Source: Eutrigla gurnardus (lineage: Eukaryota > Chordata > Actinopteri > Perciformes > Triglidae). Taken from it: a stretch of DNA of 64,000 nt. The first letter of the stretch is position 1. Every line of letters starts with the position of its first letter. Location of the stretch: contig OY741277.1 of the NCBI GenBank assembly GCA_963514095.1, forward strand, positions 6,477,409 through 6,541,408. The letters run 5' to 3'. Shown here piece by piece: positions 13,683 to 28,640 of this stretch. The translations under genes were made by a program, and so were the position numbers. The notes under the pieces are model-generated. The model was given only the letters and a program-made list of their open reading frames with translations, was not told where the DNA came from and made no database searches.

Positions 13683-16405
13683 CCCCCCCCCCCCCCCCCT
13701 CCTCTCACACACAAATAATGGAAATGGTAACAGCTGCCCTAATTAGAACCTAAGAGACCCTAGACCTCATTTATTGAGCCTCTCCCGCACAGTGAAAATG
13801 TGGCCACAGCACATGACTCCACTTTGAAATGGCATACAGCATACATTTGTATGTGTCTCGTACGACGCAGATAACTTACTTTCTCAGAAGGTCCCCTGGG
13901 CTTTCAGAGGAATTGGATTCCACACTGCATCAGTATTCTGAGTAATCTTCAGTGAGCTCTCCTTTGGAACCTTTTTGCTTTGGGTCGCCTGCGTCCCATC
14001 GGGGCCGAGTTCAAAGGCTGTGAGCTGAGATTACGAGTTCCTCTCCCTTCCTCTTATATATCGTGTCGCCACTCATGTCTCACTGTAGTGTAACGGCGCG
14101 GAAATTTTCCACCTTGCTTCTTCTCACAACTCTTTTGCCCGGCTGGCAGAATGTGCGACTATGGGACAGGAGGACATGAGAGCATATCTGCTTAATGGGC
14201 TGCAGGCAGCTGGCAGACTTTCACCGACGGTTGGAAAGCCTGTTCACACACATATTTAATGCAAGCACACACTGGCACAAACAGAGAAGCGATCTCCGGG
14301 AAAGTGATAAGCACTGACCAAGCCCTCTCCTCCCCCCCCCCCTCCCACCCCAACCCGTCATCCTTCCCTTTCCCATTACCACAGATTTGTCTCTTTCCTC
14401 ACACTGTGCCGATATGTTTGCGGATGCGGTGGCAGCATGGCCCAAGAGGTTGGTGTTCGGGGAATGTGCATATTTTATGAACTGCCACTCTTTGAATTCT
14501 TGTGGAGGGAGTGGGGATCGGGGCGGACGGAAACAAGGTTTTAAGACGAGGAGGTGGAGGGAGGGGAGGCTTGTTGCAGGGATGAGACTCAGATGTGTCA
14601 CCAGCGTCTCAATGATTAAGCTGACAAGCAGCGGGGAAACACTGAGGAAGACCGCTGAGTATCGTTAACCTTTTCTCCATCTTGTTACTCTTCTCTCGCA
14701 GTCGCACAAACACACACACATACATACTCATGCTCTGGAATCTCTCCGTTTAGTTTTCCCTCAATCCACTGCGAGACAAAAGAGATGGAGGATAGGGGTA
14801 GAAAGTTTGAAGGCGAGAACCCCGGCCAGCCGGTGAGGAGGTACGAGGTGCACAATAGTGCAGACGCAGCAGAATCCGAACACAGCTGAGCGTCGACCAG
14901 AAGTGCTTTGCATTATTTAGGAGACGTAGTCATGTCAAAGATATAGATGAATTTTGGCCTACTTTGATTTCCCGTCTTAGGTGAGCTGAGGTAATGGCTG
15001 TTGTCCACATGTTCTTCACTTTCCACAAATCTAATGTAAACATCTGTACGCTACATTTATTGCAGCTGAATCTTAATCTATATCTATATGTATGTTTATT
15101 ACTTTTTAAGTCAAAGAAAATCTTTAACACTAGAGCGTTTCTTGAACAAAGCCTGTCGATGTTCACAGACACACACAGCGGCACGCACAAACATCCAGGC
15201 AGTAATGAATGATCAAGATCTTAAACAATGGCCTGCTGTTTCTCCTCATCCTGGCGACGTGTCTCGCACACACGTCATTGTCTCTCTGGCCTTCTTCATC
15301 AACGGATAGCTTCCCATTCCCCCTTCCTGCACACGCGCTCGCTGCGTGTACGGCCGGAGAAACTGGAAGAAGAAAGGAAACAATAGGGCCTTGCAATGTT
15401 GCCTGTCTCTAATCAGCTTTGCCATGCAGGTAAACACAGATAAAGAACTTGGCAGTGCGTCCCCAGGCTTTGTTATCAGCTGTTAGCGACTTGACTGGAT
15501 GTGTGTGCCGGTCCGGCTCAACACAGGAAGCCTGAAGAAGCCAGGTAACAAACAGTGGATGGCACTTGGCCTCTCGCGGGATTATTTTTACCCCTACCCT
15601 CCCATCCTCTTTTTGTCTTTGCTTTCTCCTTGTGTCTGTTTCTGCACATCCTCACCTTGTCTTCCTCTGGGGCAGTCGGAGGATCCGGGGAGGAAATGAC
15701 AGGGATTGGGACAATGGAGGGGCCGTGTCAGCTTCCTGCCGTTGCCTGGAGTCTTCTTCTTCAGTACAGCGCTTCAGGCTGTATCATCAGCATACACACT
15801 GGTGGGGGACAGCACAAACGTGTTTATTTTTTCTCTACAAACAGAGTAATGGAAAGAGTAGAGGGATGTACGTGACATTAAAACAGCCCCCCTAGAAGGG
15901 AAACAGTCACGTTCAAACTGTAGCGGCTATTTCAAGAAAGACTTGCATTTATCACCACCTAAAATGCAAGTGTCACTTGCTTCTAGAGAGATGTATCACA
16001 ATTTCAAGAGACCCTAAGCCCAGGCGCCAACATACAACAGGAGAAATTGCAGACATACTAGACCACACATTCATTTTTGTTTTCCAATCAATTCCTGCCT
16101 GGCAAGACAAGAATTTCATATCGCCTGCCGAGACACACAAACCAACAGCAAATTGAAATTTATCTTCTGCGTTGCAGCAATATCTGTTCCTGTGTTATCT
16201 TCACCAGCCGTGTTCCTTAACCTTATATTAAAGATAGCTCTGTTGGAGAAGGATTCTGGCAGCCGAGAAGGGGGACGAGACAGGTTCAGTCTGGAAAACC
16301 ATCAGACAACATTCATTTAACACTGGATTGTATTTGATTTAACTCCTATTTTTTACTCCCCTTGTATGAAATGTGGTTGTCAGTTGCACATCCTAAATAG
16401 GGAAT

Positions 16406-16465
<60 letters not shown>

Positions 16466-16557
16466 ATTTGTGAAATATTTCTCCGGGTGTATCGAGGCTT
16501 GTGTGCACATCATCCAGAAATGACTCATGATGAGGAGCTCACGGAAGCAACATCCTT

Positions 16558-16641
<84 letters not shown>

Positions 16642-19600
16642 CACAGAGAGAGAGGTCAAGGGCACACACTGGGGCATAGTATGATAAGCTGAGATGAGTG
16701 TTTGGCATCTTCAGGGCTGTGTGCCCTTTCTGCAGCGATTAGTCAAAGTCCAACTGTCTAATTAATGATGCTCCAGCAATCAGGACATGTCATCTCCTTA
16801 ACCAACTAGGGGTAAAAACACATTCAAGGAAACAAGAGATTGCCTGCCTGCTGCTCACTTTATTAGTGATGGAGGCTGTGCATACACTTGTGGGACTAAG
16901 TTCTCCAACTACTCGTTACTTGAGGTCCAGCCCCCCCCCCCCCACCCCCCAACCCCCCTCCCTTATTATTCTTCTTTTCATCTCTCCTTCCTGACAGTTC
17001 AAACTGCCTGGAGCGCCAGGGCTAATATTGTGTTGGTGACTCAAGCATTAACCAAAATAGTGGGTTGTCTGCGGCTCGGCCTTCTTCTTTCTCTGCACAA
17101 TGAAACGCTGAAGTGTTGTTGTAGGAGGCTGGGTGAAGGGTTGAGGAGATGTCTTTTATTTCCATTTTTCCCCCCAATTTTTCGAATGGGAGCTGAGAAC
17201 CGCACCCTCGGAGGCACGTTAGAGAAGACAGCCAATTTGCTATCAGCTGAGGGGTGTCAGTCAAAGCTCATCGATCGAGCTTTTAACTGCGGCTCCCTCA
17301 AAGGCGAAACATGTTAATGTTATTGAGCCGTGTGGAGACGTGAGGAACGGCGATGTGCGTGGGTGGTTGAGGTGTGTGGCGGTTGCACCGGGAGGAGGGT
17401 AAGGTGTGTCTCTCTCTCTCTGCTGTGTGTTTGGCCAAGGAAAACCAATGCAGAAGTGGGCTCAGCGTGAGAACAGGGGGGAGGGAGAGTGAGAGAAAGA
17501 AAGACAAGGAAGGTAGAGGGGTCAAAGGGATTTACTGCTTGGAGCCTGGCATTTCAGGTAATGGATATGCTTGAACCTGTTGTTTTTCTTCCAGCATGGC
17601 TGAGGTGAGCAAAAAAAAACAACAAAGGTGTAACTGACTGCAAGTCTGAGGGGGATTAAAAAGAAAGTTGATATTTCAGCACCTCTGGCTAGACATAAGA
17701 TCTCAGGTGTACACTTGGACACGCAGAGCGTGCTTGTGTGTGCGAGTGTAGAGTTGCGTATCGGGGGGGTATACGAGGGTGAGGTGAGAAAGGTGTAGGA
17801 GGCCTTTTTTTTGTTTTTGCCACATTCCTGCTGCAAGGACAAGAACACATGGCTAAGTGCTTCCCAAGCCGGCTGAGGTGAACCTAACACCCCTCCTGGA
17901 GGAAGCAGCCCAACCATTGTTCCAGCACATTGCACCCGTCTGACTGAGGCATCCTCGTGCTGTGCCGATCCCAGGGGGGCTGGAAAGAGAACGAAGCAGC
18001 GGAGGAGAGGGACTGATTGTTCCCTGCTCAGACTATCCACAGATGGGGCTACGGCACCGGATGCTGGCTGTTTGCTTTAGAGAGTCCCAGGCGTTTGCTT
18101 TGCAGTCGTGGCGTATAGAATCCTCTCGGGGATAGAGGAGAGTGCCAGTGGAGACAACAGCAGGGGACGGGAAAGAGAGACTGGAGCGGAGAGAGAGAAA
18201 TAAAGAAAGGGATAGAAAAAAAAGGACCTTGCCTAATATGATGTCAGTGTGAATATAGTGTCAGCGCCAAGAAGGGAAGACAGATGATACAGCCATACAA
18301 TCATAACATAGTTGGGGCGAGAGAGTCCTCGAAAGTCCTCCTCTGTTTCCAAACAGAGACGTACAAAGCTGGAGATATGGAGAAGGGACTGAGAGTAAAG
18401 AGAATAAGCGAGGAAGGAGGGGAAAAAAGGAAAGGATAAGATGCAGGAAACCCAGGCTGCATCAATCATGTGGTTTGGTGCAGAAGCCATTTGTACCTAT
18501 TGTTCTCCATAATTTGTTTTCTCAGAGCCTACAACGGGGGGGTGAAGCTCCGGCAGCCATTTATTTTTGTGCTAATTACATAAGTGAGACAGCATAATTA
18601 GACGTATAGCTAAATAGACAATAGGCTGAGAGAGATGCACAGAGGGAGATAGACAGGGAGGTGTAGATGAATTAAAATAGATGAGAGACATGGCCCTCTC
18701 TATTTCGCATTCAAGAGTGCGAGGGAACGCGTTGAAAGAAGTAAAAGGGGATGGAGAAGGATAAAGCTAAAGGGAAAGGGAAAGGGAGAGCAAAGAAGAT
18801 GGGGCCGATGGAAGGGATAAAAGATAAGAGAGAAGAGGAGAAAAGCCCTCTTCACAGACTGCACTTTGAGGTGGGGCCCAATGCTGCTGGAATAGTCACA
18901 TCATTTAATACACCTGCTCAGCGGGAGGGGATAGAGAGATATAGGGAGATGTCCTAAAGAAAAAGAGAAAAGGGCAAGAGAGAGGGGAGGAAAGAGGAGA
19001 CGGATCTCATCTCTGCTTCTTCACATCAAAGGCAGAGTGGCGACAGGAAGCTGTTTGTTGTGGCTTGTTTGGGAGGGTCTCCGTCTGTGTGGGGTCATGG
19101 TTTGACCTGGCCTTCTATTTTGTACAGGCGGTATTACACTTCAACACATCATATGCCAAACCCCTTGAAGGTATCACAGCTACAGTGCCCGGGACAATTT
19201 TCTAGAGAGAGCTGGCGGTGCACTCGGGCGGCAAAGCTGAAAGAAAGCCGACAAGAAAGTAGGTAGGTTGTCCGGTAAGAGAGAGAGAGAGAGAGAAGTT
19301 GAAAGTCTGATAAAACCAGCACACAGAACGGACATCTTTTCAACTATGTTCTCAGGTAGTGGATTGTTGTGTTACTGAATGTTCAACGTGTGCTAATGCA
19401 GTTGTGCATCTGCTCAGGTTAACGTGTAGGGGGGTGTGTGCGGGTGTGTTGAGCATGTCCCCAGTCTTTCAGGGCCGTGATACAGGGGAAGATAAATGGG
19501 CCTTTAATGAAACCACTCAATCACGAGCCAGTAAAAACAGCTGACCAACGATTGAGGGGCAGTCGGGCCTGATTGGAGGCCCATTGAAGCCGGTCGAGGG

Positions 19601-19801
19601 AAGCTCTTGAGCCGTCACACTTTAGATTAGCCATTCACTTCACTGTAGACCTCTGGCCTAACTACTCTTCTTCCTCTAAACAGTTCCCTGACACACTATA
19701 GTACGGCTCCAGTCAACTCCCTGATTGTGCTGGTGAGTTCTTTAAAAGCCAATTTAAACTCGGTCCTTTGTTTAACTCCCAAAGAACTCAAGCTGGGACA
19801 T

Positions 19802-19873
<72 letters not shown>

Positions 19874-22800
19874 TTTTATTGGGCCACGGCCTAAGTTTCA
19901 TGTGAGCTGTCTTCGAGCATGTGATGTTAAAGAACTCTCAGAACTGGCACGGACTATTTTTTTTGGGGGGGGTGAAAGAGAGGGTGCATGAGAGAAATCA
20001 ATGGCCCAATTCAACCTATTACAGCCATGACTGTTGCTGTAATGGTGTGGAAATGGACAGTGGTCATGTGGATCCTTTTTGTACCTCCGGGCTCGGATCA
20101 CAACTGTAGCTCCGATTCATTTCCTCCCAGCTTTGATTAAAAAAAAAAAAGAAAAAAGTACTCTGAGGATTTCAAAGACTCTCACATGATGGTAACAAGA
20201 GAAGAGATCCCTCAGTTTTGTGGAGCGGATAAAACCCCCCATTCTGCCAGATTTGCCGAAGGGACAAACATAATACTGGGCTGCAATTTTCCTTGACAAA
20301 TAATGACTCCTCTTGTCCTCTCTCCTTCCAGCCTTTGCCTCTTTGATCTCAGGTAGGCTAATGTGTTAACAAGCAACGGGTTTATGGAATACCCATCAGT
20401 ATGTGTGTTCACGCCGAGGTGTCAGAGTGTGTGTGTTTGCACATGTGTGCCTTCATGTGTGTTTTCACACCAATTAATGAATTGCTTTATATGCCTGCTG
20501 AGGTGACGATGGCCTGTCTCTAGCAGGGCATTGCCCCCCCCCCCCCCCTCCTCTCTCTCTGCAGTGTCAGCCTCCGCTCACGATGGCCAGAGCCTTCTCT
20601 TACACCAACACATTAATGAGACCGGTCTAATTAGTGTCCGTGGTTCCATATAGGAGGACCCGGAAACCACAGCACCGTTGTGAGTTGGCCTCATCAGGGG
20701 ACCACTAGACAGAAGACCCACCGCCTCAGTGAGAAAGTTCACACATACGGGGAGACCGGCTCGGACTCACACTCAAATTAGTGTCCTGGTTAATTCGGGT
20801 AGGAGAACAAAAAAAAAGGAGAGCTGTATTTTTTGGATATATGACCACTGAGGTTTAGCTCCTTTCCCGTTTAGCTCCCTCGCCCCCCTCCGGTAGCGCT
20901 CCTCCCAAGAGCGATGCAGAAAGATGATTTCGCTCCCCTCCATCCCTCTCCCTCACTCCAGATAATTCAATCTGTTCAATATCAAATAATCTCTCCCTAT
21001 TTTTCAGCCTATTTTAACGTTATCAGTCAAACAGCTACCTCTGGGGGATGAGCCTCGTTCCACCTTGTTAAAAAAAAGGGGAAGGGAGAGAAAGGGAGAG
21101 GTAGCCCAGGAAAAGAGGGATGACAAATAGCCCTCCGAGGAGAGCTTTTTAAAAGCCTCGGTTTGCCGTTCTCATGGGCCGTAAGTGAAACAGCGGCCAA
21201 GTAGATTGAAAGAGAGAAGAATAGTAAGGATGTGCAGACAAAGGAAGATGGAGGCGATCAGCGAGGAAGGAGGAGAGCGTTAGGTGATGCGAGTTGTGGT
21301 AGTTAAGGTCTGGGGCTCTAACTTGTGTCCCACAGCACTTAACGTGCCCCTAGCCGTCTCTCCTGGCAGTTAATTAGAATCCAATAAGGTTGCCGCCTGT
21401 TGGTCATTGTTCCTCCAGTGTGTTTACCCTTTCCAGAGGCTCCATTCGCTGCTTAATCTGCCGAGAAGCTGAATGTCAATAGGTCAGGCCGAGACTCCTG
21501 AGCCCTGAGAGAGAGCGGGAGACAGAGCGAAGGGGGATGAAGGAAAGGGGTCATTCCTCCCTCTCTCGCTCCTCTCAATATTTTCCTTCTGACGTTCCAC
21601 TCTTGTTGTTGTTCTCCCCCCTCCTCCCTCCCTCTTGAGTCTCCTCTTCTCTTCTTTTCTTCTCACTTCTAATCCGTCCTCTTGATTGTTCTAAGCTGCT
21701 TTCAGCCAGCCCCTGGGAGGGTGGGGGGGTTCGGAGTCTGTTTTAATTAAGATTTAAAAGACGACTCCCTCAAGAAGGGAGATTTAAGAGCAGGGTGGAC
21801 TGAGCAAAGTAAACCAATGAAGGTGGGACAGATTGTCGAGAGGGCTCAACAAATATCAGAAATCAGTAAATGGAGGAAGTTAAAGAGCTATTATTTGACA
21901 CGCACACGAGCACAGCCAGGTTCTGAGGCATTCGAGTGGCTTATCCAAAATGGGCTATTATTTTCCTTTTTTTTTTTTTTTTCATTTGTAATCAAGCGGC
22001 ACAATCTATATAGATTGATCTCAACTTCCTGTGATTCATACCATATCCTGCGAGGGTGATATGGGATCAGCGGTAGCCAGCAGGGAAGCTGAGGGAGTTA
22101 TCTCCACACTGTGTCTAATCATCGATCATCTCACCAGATGGGCTTAAGAGCCTGTAACGCTTCACTTGTTTATCGGAGCCCCGAACCTGAGGCCTTTTCC
22201 GTAGATGTGACCTGGGTAGAATGCAAGAAAAACAGAAGAAAGAGCTGGAGAGTTTTTAAAAGTTTGAAAGTGTAGCGTAACCAGACATGTGGATTGAAGC
22301 TGGAGTAATTTCTCCAGATAACATTGTTCTATTTGTGTGGTGGTGTCGCCGCAGTGGAAGTGCTAGACATACCATTAATTAAGAGTCACACCAGGATTCC
22401 TCTCTAGAAGTCAAAGATACAGGCACCGTTACCGTTGTATAGCTTTACTTCTACCACAAGTGTGGGTCCATCTGTGTGTGAAAAGGGCGCGTGCTACATG
22501 TTTGGTAAAACAGTCACATCTGCCCCCCTGCAAGTGTACATTATTCATCCCGAGCAAAACCCCCAAAGAAAACAAGACCCCCCTAAAAAAAACAGAGTGC
22601 ACAATGAAGTGTTTAAGTTCATCAAGCCACACAGACGTTGGCGGCAGGCAGAAAAGGTGTTAAAGGCCGAGCAAAGGGTCAAGAGCCCAACCCACGGCAT
22701 TCTCCGCCATGATACATCCCTACACACAGCCGCCATATGTCCAACCCACCCAGCATGACAAAGACCTATTCACACCCAGTTGACTCCGAGGTAATGTGCG

Positions 22801-25800
22801 ATGCCACGGTGTGATCGGGACAGAATGCAGCACCAGCCCGACCGGTGGCCGTTAGGGAGAAAAACAATAGATTTGAACGTACGCAGACGTGAAAGGAGCG
22901 CGAGGCTAAAAGCGCGCGTCGACAAAGAACTTCAGAAAGCATTTGAAGCGGATAAACGCAAACACGATCTTGCCCTCAGCTCGCTGCAGCTCCATCGCTT
23001 GCCTCCATCAAAGCCCCTCGGGATTCTCCCAGCACACTCTGCCTCCGTCACTCACAAGTCTGTTAATAAGGCCAGCAGTAAACGCCAGGAAAGATATGCA
23101 GGGATGAAAGATCCTTCTCTCATGTTCTCGCTTTGAGGATCTGTTTCCGGGTGTCGCGGGGCCGGGAGGGGGAGGGGAGGGGAGTGGGGATATGCAACTT
23201 TATGGAGCGATGCCGCATTTTAATACACACAATAAACCCATCTGCTTAGAAAATAATATTTTGTGTTCCATATCCCGTCGCGTTGCAGCTCCAGGGACTT
23301 CTGGTAGACATAAAAAAAAAAGCCCCCGCTAAGCTAAAGGTGTAGAAGAAGTCCACGGCGAGGAATAAAGTGCGCGGCGCTCCTGGGGGAGGCACATATC
23401 ACACATATATTCTTTGACTGCAGCGATTAATATCTGGGAAAAAAAAGGTCAAACTTGACTTGAAACGGTCCAGTATATCACAGTTACATTCAGAGCCTGC
23501 GTTTCATACATCAATCCCCGCTGTGGCGTCTCATCAGCCCGGTCACACAGGAGAGACCCACACGGCACATTATCAAAGATTGATGGTGTGTCCTAGTTAA
23601 AGACAGGGGGGGGGGGGTGGGGTGGGGCTGGTTAGAGAAGGGAACTTTGTGCTATCTGCCTTTTCAGATGTGTTGACGGGTTGAATCGTGGGGCCTTTTA
23701 CAGCCCAATGCTAACATCATCGCTGTAGTTGGTCTAAAGATCTTACCTCAAGATGTACGGTGGGAGACTTTTGGGAGACTTTTGGGAGACTTTTGAGGTC
23801 AACGCTCTCAGAGAAGACGACACCGGCTGACTCAGGAAGCTCAAGATGGAGGGCTAAGCCTTCCACCTCCTCCCATCCCTCCCTCTTCCTCATCCTCCCC
23901 TGCAACGGAAGACAAAACAAACTGACAGAACAAACAGGCAGATTACCCTAAATCCTTTTTTTTCCTCTAACACACAACCTAACCATCGCTTATATCCACT
24001 GTTCACCGTCACCCTACCCGTTTCTTGTTCAGAGTGCTTGGTTAATAATTAATTGATTAATTAGTTCGCTCATTAATCATTTATTCATTAATCATGGCCT
24101 GATTTTTCTAGAGGAAGCGGCGCAATCCGAAAAAACCCTGACTTCACATTTCACTCTAATTATGCTCCTTTACTAATCAACGCTTAAGAAATGGAGTTTC
24201 AGGAAATTAGTTTCCCCTTTCCCTTTTTTTTTTCTTCTTTCCTCAACACAAAGCCGGATGTATTGAGGTCAGCAGGTAACATTCTTCCCCTCCTTTCCTC
24301 GTCTTCTGGAAGCTCTTAGTCATCAGTAAGTTGGAGGCAATCTGAGGAACAGAATCAAACTTTGATGTTAAATTAAAACTCGCCTTTTCTCAGCTTCCGA
24401 GATGAAAAGGGGAGGAAAAGAAACCGCGGTCACACTTACCACAGACATTGATTAATAAATGGCAATTTGAAGGCTGCTTGTAAGAACAGAGAGGCGGCGG
24501 CATTGTGAATCACACACTTATTGTTTTCACTGGATCCATGGCTCTCCTGGGAGCCAAGGTAATTTGTTTAATCGCCAGGAGTTTGCGTTCTCCGGCCAGA
24601 GAGATCGGAAGATAGGGCAGTTCAGAAATATCTTGTGTGATGCAGAGCGAGCGGGAGAAAGGGAAATACTTCCAACAGGTTTAATTAGAAGTGTTTTTGT
24701 GCCTTTGTGTTCCTGTTGGATGCAGGAGTTCGCAACACAGCTCAGCTGCTTTCTCTGAAGGAGCTCTTGTCAGCAGCTGACAAAAAAAGAATTATGCATC
24801 AAATTAAAGAGAGCTCCAGTGAAATGGAGGCAAGTCGGGCATTAACCTCTAAGCTTTAAAAGGCACACATATTAAGCAACACTAATGAGACTCTCATTGA
24901 GCTCGCTGTGTTTTATATTCAAACGCGCACAAAAGCACGGCTTCTACTTCAATGTGCCATTCTGAATGAGGTTGTCTCCGCTATTCATCTCACCAGCAAC
25001 ACTGCAAAGTGAACAATAGTGTAGATGGTCCTTTTACTCTAATGAGATGCATACATTTACAATATTACCACCCTCATTAAAAAATAATAATAATAAAGGA
25101 GGGAAAAAAATATTAATTATGAAGCGCACTACTTCCTATCGAGGAGAGCCAAGGGGGCCTCCACTGGGCTCAATTAGGAAGAGTAGGCCGCAAATCCCTT
25201 GACTAAATTAATTGACACCCCAGGGCATTCGGCCCAGAGTCCCAGTACAGAATCTATGTAGAGAATTCCTTTGTTTTCATTTCTACCGCCTTTTAGAAAA
25301 AGCAAGAGATGGAGGCAATTTAACATGATCTCTTCATTGTTTTATGGATTTTTTATCTATTATTTATTCATAATTGTTTTGTTTACTTCTCATGTCTGGC
25401 AATGAAAAGATTTACTTTTTTGGAGAAATGTTATTCCCGCCCCGTCTTTGAGAAGCTTTTCCATCACGCGTTGCGCACCCTTGCTGTTTTTATCAACCAT
25501 GTCAGCTGTTGTGCACACACTAAACCGGGGCTTTTTTTTACCAAACAGCACAAGAAGTTAATGATTTAAAAGCACAGTAAATTATACTGAAAGCCCTTCC
25601 ATCCAAACACTGGTGAAAGAGGGGGGAGGGAGCCAGAGGGGGGGGGGGGGGGGAACTGGGATACAGATACAACGAGAAAGAGAGAGAGAATCAGAGAGGG
25701 GGGGCAGAGAAGGGCTGAAACTGTGACACAGACCCAGCCAGCAGCTGTCTTGCAGTGGAAGCACCAGGGGGTAAGCAGGAATGACATGAAATGACAAGAC

Positions 25801-26117
25801 TAGCTCAATCAACATCTTGTCAACACCGCTGGCTGATGTGTACAGACAATTTCATACCGCCACCGCTGGTTCCCTCCCCTTTTCTCTCCTTTTTTATATG
25901 GCTTTTTATTTCCTGTCCTTCTGCCAGCCAGCCAGTCACTTGCTATCTGTCTGCATGGAGTCAGCTCTCAGCTCTTTGGCTGTTGGCTTCAGTGTGTGTG
26001 TGTCAGTGTGTGTGTGTGTGTGGTAGAAGTAAAAGCTGTGCTAGAATTATACTCAGAGACGCTTCTGCCCACTTGAAACCCTAAAGATATGGGAGTGTGA
26101 CATAGAGTGTGCATTAA

Positions 26118-26192
<75 letters not shown>

Positions 26193-27663
26193 CAAGTGGG
26201 AGAAGACAGTATAAGAATGAGTGTATTTATGGCACATTGTCGGGCCACTGCAGCACAGTGACTGCGTGAACCATTCACATAGTCTCACACTGTGTCACAT
26301 CAGCACTCTTGGTCTCCTCCCCACAGCCTCTCCTTTTTTTTTTTTCTTCTTCTTCTTCTCCCCCTCCCTTCTTCCCCTCCATGCATGCATACCACTCTAT
26401 TACTCTATCCACTGCATCTGCTGTAGCAGGTACCCGGGGAGAAAGTCTGCCGCTGCTCGCCCATGCGATCAGCCTCGCTGCTGCCCTGATGTGTGCAGTG
26501 CCCTACTCTAGCAGAGTAAAACCTCGTGGTGACAGCCTTGGAGACAGACTGATTACAGCGTTCCATCAAACCCCCCCATGGCCCCCGCTCCTTTGCAATT
26601 GGGAGCCGACAGGAACCCACTTTTTCCATTTTTACCTTACTTCAGTTCTTCCGGTCTTTCAAACATGTAGTGTCTATTTATTTATTTTTTTTTGGTTGTT
26701 GTTGTTGTTCCCTCGACTTTCTTGCTTTCTTGAGTGTTGTGTTGACAAGCTGACACAAACCCCTGTGATTTTCTCACCGGGGATGCAGAGAGTGGGAGAA
26801 AGGGACAGGGGATGGAGGAGAGGGAGAGAGATGGGGGCAGGGGGGGGGGGGGGGGGGGGGGTGAAAGGGAGATGCTGGCAAGAGATGACAGCTGACACGG
26901 AAAAGCAGAGTGGTGGCAGAAAGAGCCACGGAGAAAGCAAATCAACAATTAGTAACACCTTACATAACTCTCAAAGGAGGCCTGCTAGGCATTGATTTCA
27001 GGGATCATGGCTCACTGACTGCAGACATACGAGTGATAAACAGAGGAATGAGAGGATGGGGCTGGATTGTAGGAGAATGGAAGCCTTGGGTGGGGGTATC
27101 AGCATAGCAGCACAGGGGGGCCGGGTGGATGAGCAAGTCCGCACTGTAAAACGGGTCTCGGTCTGAGCCAAGAATTTCACAATGGAATAAAGGCTGAAAG
27201 GGGAGGCGAGGAGGATTAAACTCCAGCAAAACAGCTCTTAAAGAGCTGTTAGACTGCAATTTGGGCACAAAAAACGCAGAATGGGGGGAAAAAAAGACAG
27301 CGAGAGTGGGTGGGTGGGAGTGCAGATGGAATGCGACGTGGGAGTGAAAGGATTGAGAGGAGGACGGGATGCACGAAGGTATGAGAGAGAGGGAGCTGAG
27401 GCCATCTGCAGAGACGAAGAGGTCCGCAGCGGTCCAAGTCAAAGAAAAAAAGCACAGAGTTTCCTCACACATGCCGTGCATGCGTTGGGCGCCACAAGTT
27501 GGTGGGTGGTATCGTTGTTCGTCCCCTTCAAGCCCTCAGAAGTTGAAGACGAAGGAGTCGTGGTAATGAGCTTAGAAGCCAGATCAAACATGAGATGGGT
27601 GCAGGGTTCCCTTTGGGACATAGTCTTTGGTTCAGCTTCATCAGCACTACTATCTGTTTGTAT

Positions 27664-27715
<52 letters not shown>

Positions 27716-28468
27716 AGGAAGGGGAAGACAAAAGAGCCTGACTGAAAACAAAGGGATAATAATTCCATACAGAGAGAAATGGAGCTTGCATTTCCAGCCC
27801 GATTTAGAAGCCTTATCTAGACAAGGCACAATGGATGGCATTTGGGGAAAGGGGATGTTTATTCCAAGCTTGACACTTTTTTGCCAATTGCCTTGTTTTG
27901 TGCTCGGATTTTGGGGTCTGTTTCCCCCTCCGCCTCATTTTCTCCACTCTGACTCTTATTGTTGGGAACTCTGGGGAAGGATTCTGCCTCCTCCACTGGT
28001 GGGAGACAAAAATGCAAGTAGATATCAGGCGCTACTTTTTTTATTTTTTTTTTTACATTTTGAATTATTACTGCACGGAGCAAATTGTCCAGTCAAGTTG
28101 AGAGCACTTATATTTATAGACCCCACAGGACTGGATGTTGCACTCTTTGCACTGGATGGGAATGAGGACATGGAATAAAATCAGGACTAAAATAGGGACT
28201 CTCTGCGAACGCGGCTCGGAGCCTCTTAGAGTGAATGAACATGCAGTTGAGTGTCATTATAACAACACGGGGAAATGGACAGAGTGCATCGCCTGAGCTG
28301 TCGCAACCAAGAGAGTCTGACGTTGTTTTATGTTTTATTTGGACGACCTGACTTTTTGAACGCTGCGTTAAATTGATTCACGGCGTGGAATTTTCTTTTT
28401 TTTCTCGACTGATTACCAAAATGGCGTAAGAGATAATGACTGTGGCGACTTGGTAGTAAATGCACTGT

Positions 28469-28521
<53 letters not shown>

Positions 28522-28603
28522 TCCCCATTTTATCTAAAGGTCATCTGCAGGGCCATTATATTTCTCAGTCTTCAGAATCATGGCCAGTACACACACTCAC
28601 ACA

Positions 28604-28640
<37 letters not shown>

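Noticed and set aside
17522..18040. 172-codon minus-strand open frame in kirrel intron 1
   Set aside because: Unremarkable composition, no recognisable motif, no splice partners.
26309..26995. 228-codon plus-strand open frame, the longest in the window
   Set aside because: Made of low-complexity Phe/Ser/Pro and poly-Gly from T/C runs and a 22-base G run; not protein-like.
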